Of a stretch of DNA of 37,599 nucleotides, positions 26,001 to 33,203 are shown piece after piece (positions within the stretch are counted from its first letter, which is position 1; every line of letters starts with the position of its first letter). The translations under genes and the position numbers were made by a program. The stretch is from assembly GCA_045126355.1 (NCBI GenBank), contig JBGVOE010000115.1, forward strand, positions 1-37,599. The letters are read 5' to 3'. Under the pieces are notes generated by a model. That model had not been told where the DNA came from, made no database searches, and saw only the letters and a list, made by a program, of their open reading frames with translations. The DNA is from CAZSIA01 sp045126355. Its GTDB lineage: Bacteria; Bacillota_I; Bacilli_A; Acholeplasmatales; Anaeroplasmataceae.

Positions 26001-26566
26001 TATTTTTTACAACACTTTTTATCCTTTTTTAAGATTAGCATTAATAAACCAATTCCAATTGTTACAAATCCACCAGCAAAGAAATATGAAGTAGATAATG
26101 CAGCATCAAATCCACTTGCTTGAATACTATCAAAGATATTTACAAAGAATGTATAAATACCAGCTAATAAGAATAGAATATATAATCCTAATAAAACTAA
26201 TTTTAAAACGCAAACTGGCTTTTTATATTCTTGTAATGTTTTCATTTCTTCATCAGTTACATTAGCAAGTGATAATACTTCAAAACCATAAACATCAGTC
26301 TCAGTATCAGCTTTCATTGCTTTAACTAAGAATAAATTTCCTTCTTCGTCTGCTAAAACTGAATAACCTTTAATTGACTTACTAGACACTTCAACATAAG
26401 CATCCTCATCAAAACTTTCAACTGTGTCTTTAGAATAAATTCCTTTACTAAATAAAAATTTAGCTTTTTTATATAATCTTTGATTTTCAACTTCATTTAA
26501 AGCTAATAATAATTTTTCTTCTTTTGATAATTCTACAACTTCTTTTTCATCAACAATAACATTCAT
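26000..26566 (-). CDS. Hypothetical membrane protein with cytoplasmic N-terminal domain
   Basis: I do not recognise this 188-aa protein. A charged soluble region (about 1-115), rich in Glu and Lys and helix-prone at both ends, precedes two transmembrane segments (about 119-145 and 160-180) and a basic, cysteine-containing tail (KKDKKCCKK). It starts after CGGAGGA. A plausible promoter lies upstream (TTTAAA, 17 nt, TATAAT with the -10 at 26595-26600). It is the first gene of the operon with rsmE and mtaB and its stop overlaps the rsmE start. A link to either modification enzyme is not evident. Confidence 0.8.
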   Translation of the reverse strand: MNVIVDEKEVVELSKEEKLLLALNEVENQRLYKKAKFLFSKGIYSKDTVESFDEDAYVEVSSKSIKGYSVLADEEGNLFLVKAMKADTETDVYGFEVLSLANVTDEEMKTLQEYKKPVCVLKLVLLGLYILFLLAGIYTFFVNIFDSIQASGFDAALSTSYFFAGGFVTIGIGLLMLILKKDKKCCKK

Positions 26567-26624
26567 TTTAATAATCCTCCGTTAATACATCACAATTATA
26601 ACATACCAAAATGAATATTTAAAG

Positions 26625-26648
26625 AAAAAAGAGACTATTAAAGTCTCT
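26625..26648 (-). terminator. Terminator of the heat-shock operon
   Basis: Minus-strand AGAGACT/AGTCTCT hairpin (26642-26648 with 26630-26636) followed by TTTTTTCTTT, 8 nt past the dnaJ stop codon. Confidence 0.85.
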
Positions 26649-26655
26649 AAAAAGT

Positions 26656-27783
26656 TTATTTTGTAAATTTCTTTTTAAATTTTTCCCAAACGCTTTCCCC
26701 TTTTTTGCCTTCAAGCTTTTTTAATTGTTCGTAAAGCGATTTTTCATCAGAACTTAAGTTTGTAGGAGTTTCAACAATAACTACTACAAATTGATCCCCG
26801 TTAATTTTACTTCTTACGTTTTTAGCACCTTTTCCTCTTAAGCGGAATTTAGTATGAGATTGAGTTCCAGCAGGAATTTTTAAGTTTACATTTCCATAAA
26901 CAGTCGGAATATCAATGTTATCACCTAATACTGCTTGTGTAATAGAGATAGGAACTTCTAAATAAATATCATCGCCTTCGCGTTTAAAATCTTCATGTTT
27001 TCTTACGCGAACATGAATATATAAATCACCACTAGGTCCACCGTTATAACCAGCATTACCTTTACCTTCTAAACGCATACTCATTCCATCAGCTACACCA
27101 GCTGGAATAGTGACAGTGATTTCTTTATTTTTACGTGCACGTCCTTTACCACCACATGTTTCACATTTACGTGTGATTTCTTGACCTTTACCACCACATT
27201 TTGGACATGCAGTTTGTGTTTGAATTCTTCCAAATAATGAATTTTGTTCAACGATAACACTACCAGTACCTCGACAGCGGCTACATACATTTATATCTTT
27301 TTTAGAATAAGCGCCACTACCACCACAGCTATTACATTCTTCTTCAACGTTGATTTTAATTTGTTTTTTACAACCATTAATAGATTCCATAAAGTCGATT
27401 GTAACAGTTTGTTCAATATCATCGCCTTGACGTGGTCTAGTTGATGAACTAGCGCCTCCTCTAGATGCCCCTCCACCAAAGATAGAACTAAAGATGTCAT
27501 CAAAGCCACCAAAGCCACCGCCGAATCCACCAAAGCCACTAGTTCCACCAAATCCTTGTGGACCTGCATGACCAAATTGGTCATATTGACTACGTTTTGC
27601 TGGATCACTTAAAACTTCGTTTGCTTCATTGATTTCTTTAAATTTTTCTTCAGCTTCTTTATTACCTGGATTTAAGTCTGGATGATATTTTTTAGCTAGT
27701 TGACGATATGCTTTTTTTATTTCATCTTCAGTTGCGTTTTTACTAACTCCTAAGACGTCATAATAGTCTCGCTTTTCAGCCAT
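26656..27783 (-). CDS. dnaJ: Chaperone protein DnaJ (Hsp40)
   Basis: Co-chaperone of 375 aa that delivers substrates to DnaK and stimulates its ATPase. The J domain (about 1-70) has the HPD motif in KKYHPDLNPG. A Gly/Phe region (about 72-115) comes next, then a zinc-finger domain with four CxxCxGxG repeats (CNSCGGSG, CSRCRGTG, CPKCGGKG, CETCGGKG) and the C-terminal substrate-binding domain. It is the last gene of hrcA-grpE-dnaK-dnaJ. The start follows AAAGGAGTG. An 8-bp perfect hairpin lies in the dnaK-dnaJ gap. Confidence 0.98.
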   Translation of the reverse strand: MAEKRDYYDVLGVSKNATEDEIKKAYRQLAKKYHPDLNPGNKEAEEKFKEINEANEVLSDPAKRSQYDQFGHAGPQGFGGTSGFGGFGGGFGGFDDIFSSIFGGGASRGGASSSTRPRQGDDIEQTVTIDFMESINGCKKQIKINVEEECNSCGGSGAYSKKDINVCSRCRGTGSVIVEQNSLFGRIQTQTACPKCGGKGQEITRKCETCGGKGRARKNKEITVTIPAGVADGMSMRLEGKGNAGYNGGPSGDLYIHVRVRKHEDFKREGDDIYLEVPISITQAVLGDNIDIPTVYGNVNLKIPAGTQSHTKFRLRGKGAKNVRSKINGDQFVVVIVETPTNLSSDEKSLYEQLKKLEGKKGESVWEKFKKKFTK

Positions 27784-27810
27784 AAATTACACTCCTTTTA
27801 TAGCGTTATG

Positions 27811-27828
27811 GGAGGAATAAATTCCTCC
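27811..27828 (-). repeat. Intercistronic palindrome between dnaK and dnaJ
   Basis: Eighteen-base palindrome GGAGGAAT/ATTCCTCC with no T-tract, 18 nt after the dnaK stop and about 27 nt before the dnaJ start. It is not a terminator. It could stabilise or serve as a processing point in the polycistronic mRNA, or lower dnaJ relative to dnaK expression; this is inference. Confidence 0.6.
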
Positions 27829-27846
27829 ACATTAACTTATTAATTA

Positions 27847-29673
27847 TTAGTTTTCAGTATAATCAGCATCAACTACATCATCAGGTCTTGAACTGTTAGA
27901 TTGACCTTGTTGTTGTGCTTGTTGTTGAGCTTGTTGAGCTTGTTGATATACTTTAGTAGCTAATGCTTGAACAACTTTTTCTAATTCATCTTTCTTAGTT
28001 TTTATTAATTCTAAGTCATTAGAAGCTAATGCTTGTTCTAATTCGCTAACTTTAGCTTGAGCTTCTGATTTTTCTTGTTCACTAATATTGTCTTTTAAGT
28101 CTTCTAAAGCTTTATTAGTTGAGAAGATCATTTGGTTAGCTTCATTAATTAATTCAACTTCTTCTTTACGTTTTTTATCTGCTTCAGCATTTTCTTCAGC
28201 TTCTCTTACCATTCTTTCGATTTCAGCATCACTTAATGATCCACCACCAGTAATAGTAATAGATTGAGCTTTACCTGTACCTAAATCTTTAGCACTAACG
28301 TTAACGATACCATTTGCATCGATATCGAATTTAACTTCGATTTGAGGAACTCCACGTGGAGCTAGAGGAATATCACCTAATTGGAAACGACCTAAAGTTT
28401 TATTATCGTTAGCCATTGGTCTTTCACCTTGTAATACATGGATATCTACAGCAGGTTGGTTATCTGCAGCAGTTGAGAATACTTGAGATTTAGATGTAGG
28501 AATAGTTGTATTTCTTTCAATTAATTTTGTAAATACTCCACCTAATGTTTCAATACCTAATGATAATGGTGTAACGTCTAATAATAATACGTCTTTAACA
28601 TCACCAGATAATACACCACCTTGAATTGCAGCACCTATAGCTACTGCTTCATCAGGGTTAACACTCTTATTAGGTTCTTTACCTAATTCACGTTTAACTG
28701 CTTCTTGAACTGCAGGAATACGAGTAGAACCACCAACTAATAATACTTGATCAATATCTTTAGCTGTTAAGCCAGCATCACGTAATGCATTACGTACTGG
28801 AATCATAGTTCTATCAACTAAATCTTTTGTTAATTCGTTAAATTTTACACGAGTTAATGTTGTTTCTAAATGAACAGGACCAGCAGGACCCATAGAAATG
28901 AATGGTAATGAAATTTGAACACTTGTAATACCACTTAAGTCTTTTTTAGCTTTTTCAGCAGCATCTTTTAGACGTTGACGAGCCATGTTATCTTTTAATA
29001 AATCAATACCAGGGTTTTGTTTTCTGAATTCTTCTGCTAACCAAGTAATAACTTTATTATCAAAGTCATCTCCACCTAACATAGTATCACCATTAGTACT
29101 TAATACTTCAAATGTACCATCTGCTAAGCTTAAAATACTTACGTCGAATGTTCCACCACCAAGGTCAAATACTAATACAGTTTGTTCTTTTTCAGTTTTA
29201 TCAATACCATAAGCTAATGCTGCAGCAGTTGGTTCGTTAATAATACGCATTACTTCTAAACCAGCAATTTTACCTGCATCTTTAGTAGCTTGACGTTGAG
29301 CGTCATTGAAGTATGCTGGAACTGTAATAACAGCTTTTGTTACTTTTTCACCTAAATAAGCTTCAGCTGTAGCTTTTAAGTTTTGTAATACCATTGCACT
29401 GATTTCTTGTGGACTATATTTTTTACCATTGATTGTTACACGGTAGTTTGCATCACCCATATGTCTTTTAATAGATGATACAGTATTTGGATTTGTAATA
29501 GCTTGACGTTTTGCAACATCACCTACTTGAATTTCATCACCTTTGAATGCAACTACACTTGGTGTAGTACGTGCGCCCTCAGCATTAGTGATAACTTTAG
29601 TTTCTCCACCTTCTCTTACAGCAACACATGAGTTAGTTGTACCTAAGTCGATACCAATAATTTTATTTGACAT
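27847..29673 (-). CDS. dnaK: Chaperone protein DnaK (Hsp70)
   Basis: ATP-driven chaperone of 608 aa, the normal length for Bacillota. The actin-like nucleotide-binding domain starts with IGIDLGTTNSCVAV and includes VPAYFNDAQRQATKDAG, INEPTAAALAYG, VFDLGGGTFDVSIL and LVGGSTRIPAVQ. The linker DVLLLDVTPLSLGIE leads to the substrate-binding domain. A helical lid and a Gln-rich tail (QQAQQAQQQ) end in DDVVDADYTEN. The start follows AAGGAGA. It lies 16 nt after grpE in the CIRCE-controlled operon. Confidence 0.99.
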   Translation of the reverse strand: MSNKIIGIDLGTTNSCVAVREGGETKVITNAEGARTTPSVVAFKGDEIQVGDVAKRQAITNPNTVSSIKRHMGDANYRVTINGKKYSPQEISAMVLQNLKATAEAYLGEKVTKAVITVPAYFNDAQRQATKDAGKIAGLEVMRIINEPTAAALAYGIDKTEKEQTVLVFDLGGGTFDVSILSLADGTFEVLSTNGDTMLGGDDFDNKVITWLAEEFRKQNPGIDLLKDNMARQRLKDAAEKAKKDLSGITSVQISLPFISMGPAGPVHLETTLTRVKFNELTKDLVDRTMIPVRNALRDAGLTAKDIDQVLLVGGSTRIPAVQEAVKRELGKEPNKSVNPDEAVAIGAAIQGGVLSGDVKDVLLLDVTPLSLGIETLGGVFTKLIERNTTIPTSKSQVFSTAADNQPAVDIHVLQGERPMANDNKTLGRFQLGDIPLAPRGVPQIEVKFDIDANGIVNVSAKDLGTGKAQSITITGGGSLSDAEIERMVREAEENAEADKKRKEEVELINEANQMIFSTNKALEDLKDNISEQEKSEAQAKVSELEQALASNDLELIKTKKDELEKVVQALATKVYQQAQQAQQQAQQQGQSNSSRPDDVVDADYTEN

Positions 29674-29689
29674 ATTTTATTTCTCCTTT

Positions 29690-30226
29690 TTATTCTGATA
29701 CTTTTACCATCGCTGGTTTAATAATTCTTTCTTTATATAAATAACCCTTTGAAACTACTTCTAAAACTTTATTTGCTTCCATATCTTCGCGTTTTTCAGT
29801 AGCAACTGCATGATGGATTGTAGGGTCAAACTCATCACCAATATTACAATTGATAACTTTAAGTCCATCATTAATTAATACATCAGTTAATTGGTTCGCA
29901 ATCATTTTAAAACCAATTAAGAAATTATTCATTTCAACACTATCAGTTTGAAATTCACACGCTTTAGTTAAATATTCTAAAGGTGTAATGATATCAGTTA
30001 TTAGATTAACGCTAGCATACTTGCGGTCCTTAATCGCTTCTTCTTTCATATGCTTTTTGAAGTTTTCTAAATCTGCTCTATTTCTTAATAGACTATTTTT
30101 AAGTTCATCAATTTCAGCTTTTAATTTAATAACTTCTTCTTTATACTTATTTTTCGGTTCTTTTTTAACTTTCTTTTCTGGCTCAACTACTTCTTCAGTA
30201 GCTTCAGTGTTTTTAACATCTTCCAA
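29690..30226 (-). CDS. grpE: Nucleotide exchange factor GrpE
   Basis: Dimeric exchange factor of 178 aa that releases ADP from DnaK. A charged, low-complexity N terminus (Glu/Lys/Val, about 1-30) leads to a long coiled coil (about 30-75: YKEEVIKLKAEIDELKNSLLRNRADLENF). The C-terminal beta wing contains GDEFDPTIHHAVAT. The start is a TTG at 30226, eight bases after a perfect AGGAGG. It lies 12 nt after hrcA. Confidence 0.97.
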   Translation of the reverse strand: MEDVKNTEATEEVVEPEKKVKKEPKNKYKEEVIKLKAEIDELKNSLLRNRADLENFKKHMKEEAIKDRKYASVNLITDIITPLEYLTKACEFQTDSVEMNNFLIGFKMIANQLTDVLINDGLKVINCNIGDEFDPTIHHAVATEKREDMEANKVLEVVSKGYLYKERIIKPAMVKVSE

Positions 30227-30238
30227 GTTTAAGTCCTC

Positions 30239-31261
30239 CTATTTAAATAATTTTGACATATTCTTAGCTATATATTCTAAAAGTGGTATAACTCTACTAT
30301 ATTCCATTCGTGTAGGACCTATAACAGCTATCATACCGGCTTTATCATCACCAATTTGATAAGGAACACTTACAATTGAACAATCATTCATTACACTAAT
30401 ATTATTCTCATGACCAATCCTTACTGAAAGTCCTCTTGTTGGAGTAGCGATTAAAGAATTTATTGACTCATTATTAACAGCAGTAATAATTCCTTTAATT
30501 TTATCTACATCTCTAAATTCTGGAATTTCAAAGATTGTATCTATACCTGAATGAAATGTTTTTGTTTGATTTAATGAGCTAAATGCAACTTCAAAAGTTC
30601 TTAATATTTCATCTTGATAATCAATATATTGACTAATAATGTTTGTTACATTTTCACTTTTTAATATATATTTTATTTCACTTACATAACAATTATGCAA
30701 TGCTTTATCAAAAGCATCGATAACTTTTTTAAATTCAGCAAATCCCATCTTAGGAATTTTAATTTGTCTTGTTTCAACCTTTGCAGTGCTAGTTACAATT
30801 AATAATAAGGCATCAAAATCTGAAATTTGAACTAAATCTAATTTAGCGATTCTTATATGTCCGTAATTATTTTCACTTGCTAAAGTCATATAATTAGTTA
30901 AATCACTTAATAAAGCGATTGCTTTTTTGATCATTTGTTCTTTATTTAAAGTTTCATCATTAAAGATTTTATCGATTAAAGGAAAATCATTAACAACTTC
31001 ATAATCTCTAGTAACTAAGTGTTCTACATAATATTTATAACCACTAACAGAAGGAATTCGACCACTTGAAGTATGGGTTTTTTCTAGTAATCCTAGCATT
31101 TCTAAATATGCCATATCAGCTCTAATAGTCGCACTTGAAAACTCTAAGTAAGGTTTTGAAGTTAAAACTTTAGAACCAACAGGTTCACCACTAGAAACAT
31201 ATTCTTCAATTATTGCCTTTAAAATTAACTTCTGACGATTTGATAAATCAATATCTAACAT
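30239..31261 (-). CDS. hrcA: Heat-inducible transcription repressor HrcA
   Basis: DNA-binding repressor of class I heat-shock genes that binds CIRCE operators; about 340 aa. The N-terminal winged helix has MLDIDLSNRQKLILKAIIEEYVSSGEPVGSKVL, then a GAF-like domain with the insertion typical of HrcA, ending IGPTRMEYSRVIPLLEYIA. The reading frame is open back to a GTG at 31282, but that GTG lies inside the proximal CIRCE element; the ATG at 31261, behind AAAGGCGG, gives the family N terminus. It autoregulates its own operon. Confidence 0.97.
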   Translation of the reverse strand: MLDIDLSNRQKLILKAIIEEYVSSGEPVGSKVLTSKPYLEFSSATIRADMAYLEMLGLLEKTHTSSGRIPSVSGYKYYVEHLVTRDYEVVNDFPLIDKIFNDETLNKEQMIKKAIALLSDLTNYMTLASENNYGHIRIAKLDLVQISDFDALLLIVTSTAKVETRQIKIPKMGFAEFKKVIDAFDKALHNCYVSEIKYILKSENVTNIISQYIDYQDEILRTFEVAFSSLNQTKTFHSGIDTIFEIPEFRDVDKIKGIITAVNNESINSLIATPTRGLSVRIGHENNISVMNDCSIVSVPYQIGDDKAGMIAVIGPTRMEYSRVIPLLEYIAKNMSKLFK

Positions 31262-31275
31262 CTTCTTCACCGCCT

Positions 31276-31302
31276 TTAGCACTCTTAGTCTATGAATGCT
31301 AA
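31276..31302. promoter_or_regulatory. CIRCE operator 1 (HrcA binding site)
   Basis: Inverted repeat TTAGCACTC, nine-base spacer, GAATGCTAA. It differs from the consensus (TTAGCACTC-N9-GAGTGCTAA) at one base. It begins at the predicted transcription start and reaches into the hrcA leader. Confidence 0.95.
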
Positions 31303-31306
31303 TTGT

Positions 31307-31335
31307 ATTATATACTAACGAATTAGCACTGTCAA
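31307..31335 (-). promoter_or_regulatory. Sigma-A promoter of the hrcA-grpE-dnaK-dnaJ operon
   Basis: On the minus strand, perfect TTGACA (31330-31335), a 17-nt spacer and perfect TATAAT (31307-31312). The -35 box lies inside the distal CIRCE and the start site abuts the proximal CIRCE, so HrcA would block RNA polymerase at both ends. Confidence 0.92.
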
Positions 31336-31349
31336 CTAAAAAGTGCTAA
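31323..31349. promoter_or_regulatory. CIRCE operator 2 (HrcA binding site)
   Basis: Inverted repeat TTAGCACTG, nine-base spacer, AAGTGCTAA; one mismatch in each half relative to the CIRCE consensus. It overlaps the -35 box of the operon promoter. Confidence 0.9.
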
Positions 31350-31357
31350 TTTTATAT

Positions 31358-31388
31358 AAAAAAAAATACCAGGTATAAATACCTGATA
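31358..31388 (-). terminator. Terminator of efp
   Basis: Minus-strand TATCAGGT/ACCTGGTA hairpin (31381-31388 with 31367-31374, one G-U pair) followed by a run of nine T. It separates efp from the CIRCE region only about 10 bp away. Confidence 0.87.
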
Positions 31389-31405
31389 AATTTTAATTAT
31401 TTAAC

Positions 31406-31969
31406 TTAAGCTCTAGATACATAAGATCCGTCTTCAGTTGAAACGATAATTTCATCGCCTTCTTCAACGAATAATTGAACTTTTGTTTTTAATCCTGTTT
31501 CTAAAACAGCATCTTTTAATGCATTTTTAGAAGTATCTCCACGTACAGCTGGTGCACTTTCTACTACTTTTAAAGTTACTTTAGCTGGTAATGTGATACC
31601 TAAGATTTCGCCTTCATAAGATAAGATTTCTACTTCAACACCATCTCTTAAGAAGTTAATTTCCCATTCTAATCTTCCTTTAGGAACGCTGATTTGTTCA
31701 TATGTTTCATTGTTCATGAATACAATTTCAGAACCGTCATCATATAAATAACCCATTTTAGATTTGTCTAAACGAACTACATCAACTTTATCTCCACCGA
31801 TTAAACCTAATTCAGTGATTGAACCAGTTCTTAAGTTTTTAGATTTAACTTTTACTTTCATTTTTGCCATAGCAGTTTTATTTAATTGGTGATCTAAACA
31901 TAAATATAAGATATTATCCCAAATAAATGCATTACCAGGTCTTAATTCTGTACAGTTTACTAATGCCAT
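31406..31969 (-). CDS. efp: Translation elongation factor P
   Basis: Three-domain, tRNA-shaped factor of 187 aa that relieves ribosome stalling at polyproline. KOW-like domain I holds RPGNAFIWDN and NLRTGSITELG. The OB domains carry YEQISVPK, VKGDT-like VRGDTSKNALK and the C-terminal DGSYVSRA. The domain I loop that normally reads HVKPGKG, with a modified Lys or Arg, here reads HQLNKTAMAKMK (27-38): the PGKG turn is missing and the loop is about two residues longer. Function is probably kept, with a different or absent modification. It is a single gene with its own promoter and terminator. Confidence 0.95.
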   Translation of the reverse strand: MALVNCTELRPGNAFIWDNILYLCLDHQLNKTAMAKMKVKVKSKNLRTGSITELGLIGGDKVDVVRLDKSKMGYLYDDGSEIVFMNNETYEQISVPKGRLEWEINFLRDGVEVEILSYEGEILGITLPAKVTLKVVESAPAVRGDTSKNALKDAVLETGLKTKVQLFVEEGDEIIVSTEDGSYVSRA

Positions 31970-32003
31970 AATAAAATTACCTCTTTCTTTTTAATCCTTA
32001 TAT

Positions 32004-32032
32004 ATAATATCATAAGTATTTATAGATTTCAA
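32004..32032 (-). promoter_or_regulatory. Sigma-A promoter of efp
   Basis: On the minus strand, TTGAAA (32027-32032), a 17-nt spacer and TATTAT (32004-32009). Confidence 0.72.
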
Positions 32033-32059
32033 GAAAAGAAGAAAAATAATAAAAAATTG

Positions 32060-32093
32060 AAAAAAAGCAACTATCTTTGTCGATAATTGCTTT
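32060..32093 (-). terminator. Terminator of the first YbjN-like gene
   Basis: Minus-strand AAAGCAATTATC/GATAGTTGCTTT hairpin (32082-32093 with 32064-32075) followed by TTTT and a further T-rich stretch. Confidence 0.87.
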
Positions 32094-32121
32094 ATATATA
32101 TAAATAATTTCTGCCTAATTA

Positions 32122-32577
32122 TTAATAAGTACGTTTTGTAATAGGTTGTAAGTATGTAAGTAATTTTTCATTTAATACTTCATTAATATAGTAACAAATT
32201 ACACTAGACATAACATTTTCATCAGCTAAATCTAATGAAGATGCATGTAATTCTAAATATTTACCGCCATTCTTTTGAGAAATGTAAGCATTTAAGAATG
32301 AAGAATGATCATTATATTCATTAATTAAATTATAGTTTTCGAATGTTGGATCTAATTTGTCAAATACCATAAATACATGACAAGTACCGCTCTTATAAGC
32401 TACGATACGAACTGTAATTCCGTCATCAAAATATTTTTTTGCAACGATTTCAGCAGTGATTTCCACTTTATCTTCAGTACGGCTTTTTTCTGTAAATGTA
32501 ATACCGTTATATTCGTTTTGAATTAATCCTTTTAATTTTGCTAAATTTGGACCTTTACTTCCACCAAATAATCCCAT
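32122..32577 (-). CDS. YbjN-like / type III secretion chaperone-like domain protein (paralogue 1)
   Basis: Small soluble protein of 151 aa with no signal peptide or membrane segment. The alternation of an N-terminal helix, several beta strands (ITFTEKSRTEDKVEITAEI, ITVRIVAYKSGTCHVFMVFDK), a helix (NYNLINEYNDHSSFLNAYI), a strand (KYLELHASS) and a final helix resembles the YbjN/CesT-like fold. This is a fold-level guess. It aligns along its whole length with the protein at 32733-33188. An N-terminal GLFGGSKG stretch is not shared. It has its own promoter and terminator. Function unknown. Confidence 0.8.
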   Translation of the reverse strand: MGLFGGSKGPNLAKLKGLIQNEYNGITFTEKSRTEDKVEITAEIVAKKYFDDGITVRIVAYKSGTCHVFMVFDKLDPTFENYNLINEYNDHSSFLNAYISQKNGGKYLELHASSLDLADENVMSSVICYYINEVLNEKLLTYLQPITKRTY

Positions 32578-32652
32578 GTTATCAATTTCCTCTCTTTATT
32601 TTAATAAAGTATAATTATTTTTTGGCAGTAAAAATAATCACCTTCTAATTTT

Positions 32653-32680
32653 ATTATACTATCCTGATAACAAAAATCAA
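32653..32680 (-). promoter_or_regulatory. Promoter of the first YbjN-like gene
   Basis: On the minus strand, TTGATT (32675-32680), a 16-nt spacer and perfect TATAAT (32653-32658). It gives a leader of about 70 nt before the ATG at 32577, with AGAGAGG as ribosome-binding site. Confidence 0.72.
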
Positions 32681-32684
32681 ATAC

Positions 32685-32715
32685 AAAAAAGAACAAAATG
32701 TAAATTATTTTGTTC
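32685..32715 (-). terminator. Terminator of the nagB-nagA operon
   Basis: Minus-strand GAACAAAAT/ATTTTGTTC hairpin (32707-32715 with 32691-32699) followed by TTTTTTG. It closes nagB-nagA-paralogue 2. Confidence 0.87.
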
Positions 32716-32732
32716 TGATTTGTTATATTTAA

Positions 32733-33188
32733 TTAGTCTTGAAATGTGTATTTTGTTATTTCTTGTAAATAAGGTAGTGTATTTTCATCAAATAACTCAT
32801 TTATAAAGAAACAAATAGTATTACATAATGATTCTGTATCAGGAGAATCGATATTAGTTCCATGTAATTCTAAATAAGTTCCATCTTCCTTACTAGAAAT
32901 ATAAGCTCTTAAAAATGCAGAACGTTCATTATACTTATTAATTAACATTAAATTTTCAAATGTAGCTTCGATCTTATCAAAAATCATAAATACATGACAA
33001 GTGCCACTTTGATAACTGATTATTTTAATTGAAATTTCATCATCAAAACAATCATCTACTTCTACATGCGCTGTATAAATTGCTCTTCCTTCAGTACAAC
33101 TTTCTTCATTAAATGTAATATATGTATATGAATCTTGTAATAACTCGTGTAAATCTTTTAAAACAACATTATTATTAAATAATTCCAT
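32733..33188 (-). CDS. YbjN-like / type III secretion chaperone-like domain protein (paralogue 2)
   Basis: Small soluble acidic protein of 151 aa, the same length as its neighbour at 32122-32577. It shares the core SGTCHVFM-[IV]-FDK, a LINKYNERSAFLRAYIS block and the YLELH strand with that protein. It is clearly a tandem duplicate with divergence at both ends (GLFGGSKG is replaced by ELFNNNVV). It begins 15 nt after nagA, behind AGAGG, with no terminator or promoter between, so it is transcribed with nagB-nagA. Whether it has a part in amino-sugar use is unknown. Confidence 0.8.
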   Translation of the reverse strand: MELFNNNVVLKDLHELLQDSYTYITFNEESCTEGRAIYTAHVEVDDCFDDEISIKIISYQSGTCHVFMIFDKIEATFENLMLINKYNERSAFLRAYISSKEDGTYLELHGTNIDSPDTESLCNTICFFINELFDENTLPYLQEITKYTFQD

Positions 33189-33203
33189 AACTCTAACCTC
33201 TTA

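Noticed and set aside
27291..27608. Minus-strand frame rich in Val and Leu inside dnaJ
   Set aside because: It is the shifted frame of the Gly/Phe-rich region and zinc-finger repeats of dnaJ; codon bias alone keeps it open.
29988..30359. Plus-strand 123-codon frame across the grpE-hrcA junction
   Set aside because: It is antisense to two well-supported genes, with hydrophobic and Ser-rich content typical of shadow frames.
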